Below are positions 4,624 through 6,431 of a DNA stretch of 6,431 nucleotides, one piece after another; positions within the stretch are counted from its first letter, which is position 1, and every line of letters starts with the position of its first letter. Made by a program: the position numbers and the translations under genes. This stretch comes from CAZALT01 sp964485515 (GTDB lineage: Bacteria > Actinomycetota > Acidimicrobiia > Acidimicrobiales > Acidimicrobilacustridaceae). Location of the stretch: the NCBI GenBank assembly GCA_964485515.1, contig CAZALT010000191.1:1-6431 (forward strand), written 5' to 3'. Below the pieces are notes generated by a model. It did no database searches. It was not told the origin of the DNA and worked only from the letters and a program-made list of their open reading frames with translations.

Positions 4624-5837
4624 CCGCCGTGGCCACCGGAGGACGCTCGGTCTCCTCGGGTGCACCTCGGCGCGGATCGAAGGCGCTGCCGTGGATCGTG
4701 GGGATCTGCGCACTCGGTCTCGTCGCCATCGTGGCGGGACGGCCCGGAGGTGGATCGAGCGGCATGCCCTTCGATCCAGCCTCGACCGATCCGAACGGGG
4801 CGAAGGCCCTCGTGCTCCTGCTCGAGGCGTTCGGTGCCGACGTCGACACCACGTCGAACCTCCCGTCCGACGAGACCGACGTCGCGTTCATGTTCACCGA
4901 CGTGATCGCCGAGCCCGACCAGCGCGCCGTGCAGGACTGGATCGACGACGGCGGGGTGCTCGTCGTGGCCGATCCCTACAGCGTGTGGGCCCCCCTGCCC
5001 GCCGCCGGATCGAACACCTCCGGGTTCGGGTTGCAGCCCTCTGAGCTCGTGCCGGGGGATTGCGACATCGACTCGTTGCGCAGGCTGACCACGATCGAGC
5101 CCGGCGGGTACTCGGAGAGCTTCGAGCCGCCCCCCGACTCGCGCTCGTGCTTCACGAACTCCGACCTCGGTGACCTGCCCGGCCCGTTCGTCGTCGACCA
5201 GCCGGTGGGGCGTGGCCGCATCGTGTCGGTCGGTGGGCCGTTCGTCTTCGTCAACGAGTGGCTGGGCGAGGCGGACAACGCCGCGCTGGCCACCGACCTG
5301 CTCCTCACGCCGTCACCCAGATCTCGGGAGCCAGCCAGGTCGCGAGAGGAGGCAGGAGCGCTCCAGGTCGCCCTCCTCCAATACGGCGGCACGGGCGTCG
5401 ACAACGACCGGTCGCTCACCGACACGATGAGCGCGGGCGCCAAGATCGCGCTCGTCCAACTGGCCTTCGCCTTCTTCGTCTACGCCTGGTACCGGGCTCG
5501 CCGGGTGGGGCGCCCCATCGTCGAGCCCCAGCCCGTCGCCCTCGCCGGCTCCGAGCTCGTCTCAGCCGTCGGACAGCTGCTCCAGCAGTCCGACGATCCC
5601 GACCGGTCGGCGCGGGCGCTGCGAGCCGATCTGCGTCGCCGCCTCGGCGAGCGGTTCGGGCTCGGCCCGCACGCCCCACCCGACGTGATCGCCGCCGTCG
5701 TCTCGGAGCGCACCGGCGTGGACCGCGACCGCCTGCTCGCCATCGTCGGCACCCGACCCGTCACGACCGACCGCGAGCTCGTCCAGCTTGCCGCCGCGAT
5801 CGACGACCTTCGCAAGGAGATCCTCCATGGACCATGA
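4620..5837 (+). CDS. DUF4350 domain membrane protein
   Basis: This encodes 405 residues, the normal size for the family. A basic cytoplasmic N-terminus (1-21) precedes a membrane helix (about 22-40). The DUF4350 domain opens with PFDPASTDPNGAKALVLLLE (50-69) and continues as a Rossmann-like, probably extracytoplasmic domain with DWIDDGGVLVVADPYSVW and a closing GRGRIVSVGGPFVFVNEWLG strand set. Cys148 and Cys177 in this part could form a disulfide. A second membrane helix lies near 271-292 (SAGAKIALVQLAFAFFVYAW), followed by RARRVGRPIVEPQPVALAGS and a helical cytoplasmic tail with RALRADLRRRLGERFGL, all typical of the family. A short Arg/Ser-rich stretch (SPRSREPARSREE) before the second helix is not a feature I recognise. 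Such proteins are found next to MoxR ATPases and are plausible membrane partners; no enzymatic activity is assigned. The 3' end overlaps the MoxR start by 11 bases. Confidence 0.9.
   Translation: MTAVATGGRSVSSGAPRRGSKALPWIVGICALGLVAIVAGRPGGGSSGMPFDPASTDPNGAKALVLLLEAFGADVDTTSNLPSDETDVAFMFTDVIAEPDQRAVQDWIDDGGVLVVADPYSVWAPLPAAGSNTSGFGLQPSELVPGDCDIDSLRRLTTIEPGGYSESFEPPPDSRSCFTNSDLGDLPGPFVVDQPVGRGRIVSVGGPFVFVNEWLGEADNAALATDLLLTPSPRSREPARSREEAGALQVALLQYGGTGVDNDRSLTDTMSAGAKIALVQLAFAFFVYAWYRARRVGRPIVEPQPVALAGSELVSAVGQLLQQSDDPDRSARALRADLRRRLGERFGLGPHAPPDVIAAVVSERTGVDRDRLLAIVGTRPVTTDRELVQLAAAIDDLRKEILHGP
5814..5837 (+). promoter_or_regulatory. Ribosome binding site of moxR inside the DUF4350 3' end
   Basis: AAGGAG at 5814-5819 lies 7 bases before ATG at 5827, and the MoxR frame overlaps the DUF4350 stop (5835-5837) by 11 bases. 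The four bases GGAG (5816-5819) can pair with CTCC (5823-5826), a very small hairpin that translating ribosomes from DUF4350 would open. This strengthens the case for coupled translation. Confidence 0.75.
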
Positions 5838-6431
5838 CCCCGACCAGACGAACCCGCCGTCGTCGATCCCGCCACCTCCGGTTCCGGTTCCGGCTCCACC
5901 TCCGCCGCCGCCGGCACCGGCACCGGCACCGGCTGCGGCTGCGGGTGACCTCATCGATGTCCGCGCCCCGATCACGGCCCTGCGCAGCGAGATCGCCAAG
6001 GTCGTCGTGGGCCAGGACGGCACGGTCAGCGGGATCATCGCCGCGCTGCTCGTGCGGGGCCACGTGCTGCTCGAGGGCGTCCCGGGCACGGCCAAGACCC
6101 TCATCGCCAAGGCGGTCGCCGCCGCGCTCGACCTCGAGTTCAAGCGCCTCCAGTTCACCCCCGACCTCATGCCCTCCGATGTGGTCGGTCAGGTCATCTT
6201 CGACTCGCAGGCGTCGTCGTTCCGGTTCCGCGAGGGCCCGGTGTTCACCAACTTGCTCCTGGCCGACGAGATCAACCGCACACCGCCCAAGGCGCAGGCG
6301 TCGTTGCTCGAGTCGATGGAGGAGCGCCAGGTGTCCATCGAGGGGACCACCCACCCGCTGCCCGAGCCCTTCATCGTGGTCGCCACGCAGAACCCGGTCG
6401 AGTACGAAGGCACGTACCCGCTTCCCGAGGC
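5827..6431 (+). CDS. MoxR family AAA+ ATPase (3' truncated by window)
   Basis: The first 201 residues are present; the gene runs off the right edge. MoxR proteins are AAA+ ATPases that act as chaperone-like remodelling factors, usually with VWA/DUF58-type partners. After an unusual N-terminal Pro/Ala tail (10-40) the AAA+ core begins at DLIDVRAPITALRSEIAKVV (41-60) and VGQ. Walker A is GVPGTAKT (84-91), followed by the MoxR-typical KRLQFTPDLMPSDVVGQVIF (106-125). Walker B is LLLADEINR (143-151, Asp147/Glu148), then TPPKAQASLLESMEERQVSI and the sensor-1 strand IVVATQNPVEYEGTYPLPEA (183-202; Asn189). All nucleotide-binding residues visible so far are intact. ATG at 5827 is fixed by AAGGAG 7 bases upstream. 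Its neighbours (DUF4350, DUF4129) are classic MoxR companions, so a DUF58 gene is expected directly downstream. Confidence 0.97.
   Translation, partial: MDHDPDQTNPPSSIPPPPVPVPAPPPPPPAPAPAPAAAAGDLIDVRAPITALRSEIAKVVVGQDGTVSGIIAALLVRGHVLLEGVPGTAKTLIAKAVAAALDLEFKRLQFTPDLMPSDVVGQVIFDSQASSFRFREGPVFTNLLLADEINRTPPKAQASLLESMEERQVSIEGTTHPLPEPFIVVATQNPVEYEGTYPLPE
5879..5944 (+). repeat. Low-complexity Pro/Ala-coding short tandem repeats in moxR
   Basis: The stretch is built from small units: CCGGTT-type repeats near 5879-5890, CCG runs near 5902-5912, GGCACC three times (5913-5930) and GGCTGC twice (5931-5942). All units are multiples of three bases, so slippage would change the length of the Pro/Ala tail without breaking the frame. 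It encodes roughly residues 18-40 of the ATPase. Confidence 0.75.

Noticed and set aside
5322..5347. TCTCG/CGAGA inverted repeat within the DUF4350 gene
   Set aside because: Arms of five bases with a long loop inside a coding region; it follows from repeated Ser-Arg-Glu codons.
5562..6354. Minus-strand open frames opposite the DUF4350 end and moxR
   Set aside because: They are antisense to clear AAA+ and DUF4350 sequence and show no motif of their own.

Overview
The window is a GC-rich, densely packed stretch of bacterial DNA. GTG and ATG starts, stop/start overlaps and the gene families present point to a high-GC actinobacterium. An acidimicrobial or related environmental lineage is my best guess, but only at the level of inference. 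No tRNA, rRNA, CRISPR array or recognisable insertion sequence was found.

Region 1 (1-1059) looks like accessory, rearranged DNA. It opens inside the 3' end of an RHS/YD-repeat gene. The RHS core ends normally, but the variable tip is very short and no toxin domain can be recognised. The next ~600 bases hold no intact gene I can name. On the minus strand there is a protein-like, apparently frameshifted remnant (about 462-882) whose corrected stop codon would share one CTAG with the RHS stop. A short GC3-rich plus-strand tail (about 883-1006) may be a second scrap.

Region 2 (1060-2921) holds three small single genes. A minus-strand SRPBCC/START-fold protein is divergent from a plus-strand protein with a PH-like domain. 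A class I SAM-dependent methyltransferase on the minus strand converges on the PH-like gene. The two divergent intergenic gaps each carry an inverted repeat. The one at 2926-2947 (14-bp perfect core, 22 bp with one mismatched pair) is the best regulatory candidate in the window.

Region 3 (2970-6431) is a tightly coupled plus-strand operon that runs off the right edge. It encodes a multi-pass membrane protein of the GDPD-membrane-domain type, a DUF4129 protein, a DUF4350 protein and a MoxR-family AAA+ ATPase cut by the window end. Junctions are a 1-nt gap, a 4-nt GTGA overlap and an 11-nt overlap, each with a good Shine-Dalgarno sequence. This matches the widespread actinobacterial MoxR/DUF58/DUF4350/DUF4129 membrane cluster, so DUF58 and possibly SpoIIM- or RDD-type genes are expected just past the edge. 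The likely working model is a MoxR chaperone acting on membrane-anchored partners at the cell envelope, whose substrate is not known.

Nothing here is clearly a new system. The points most worth a second look are the RHS tip/remnant junction and the 2926-2947 palindrome between the methyltransferase and the MoxR operon.
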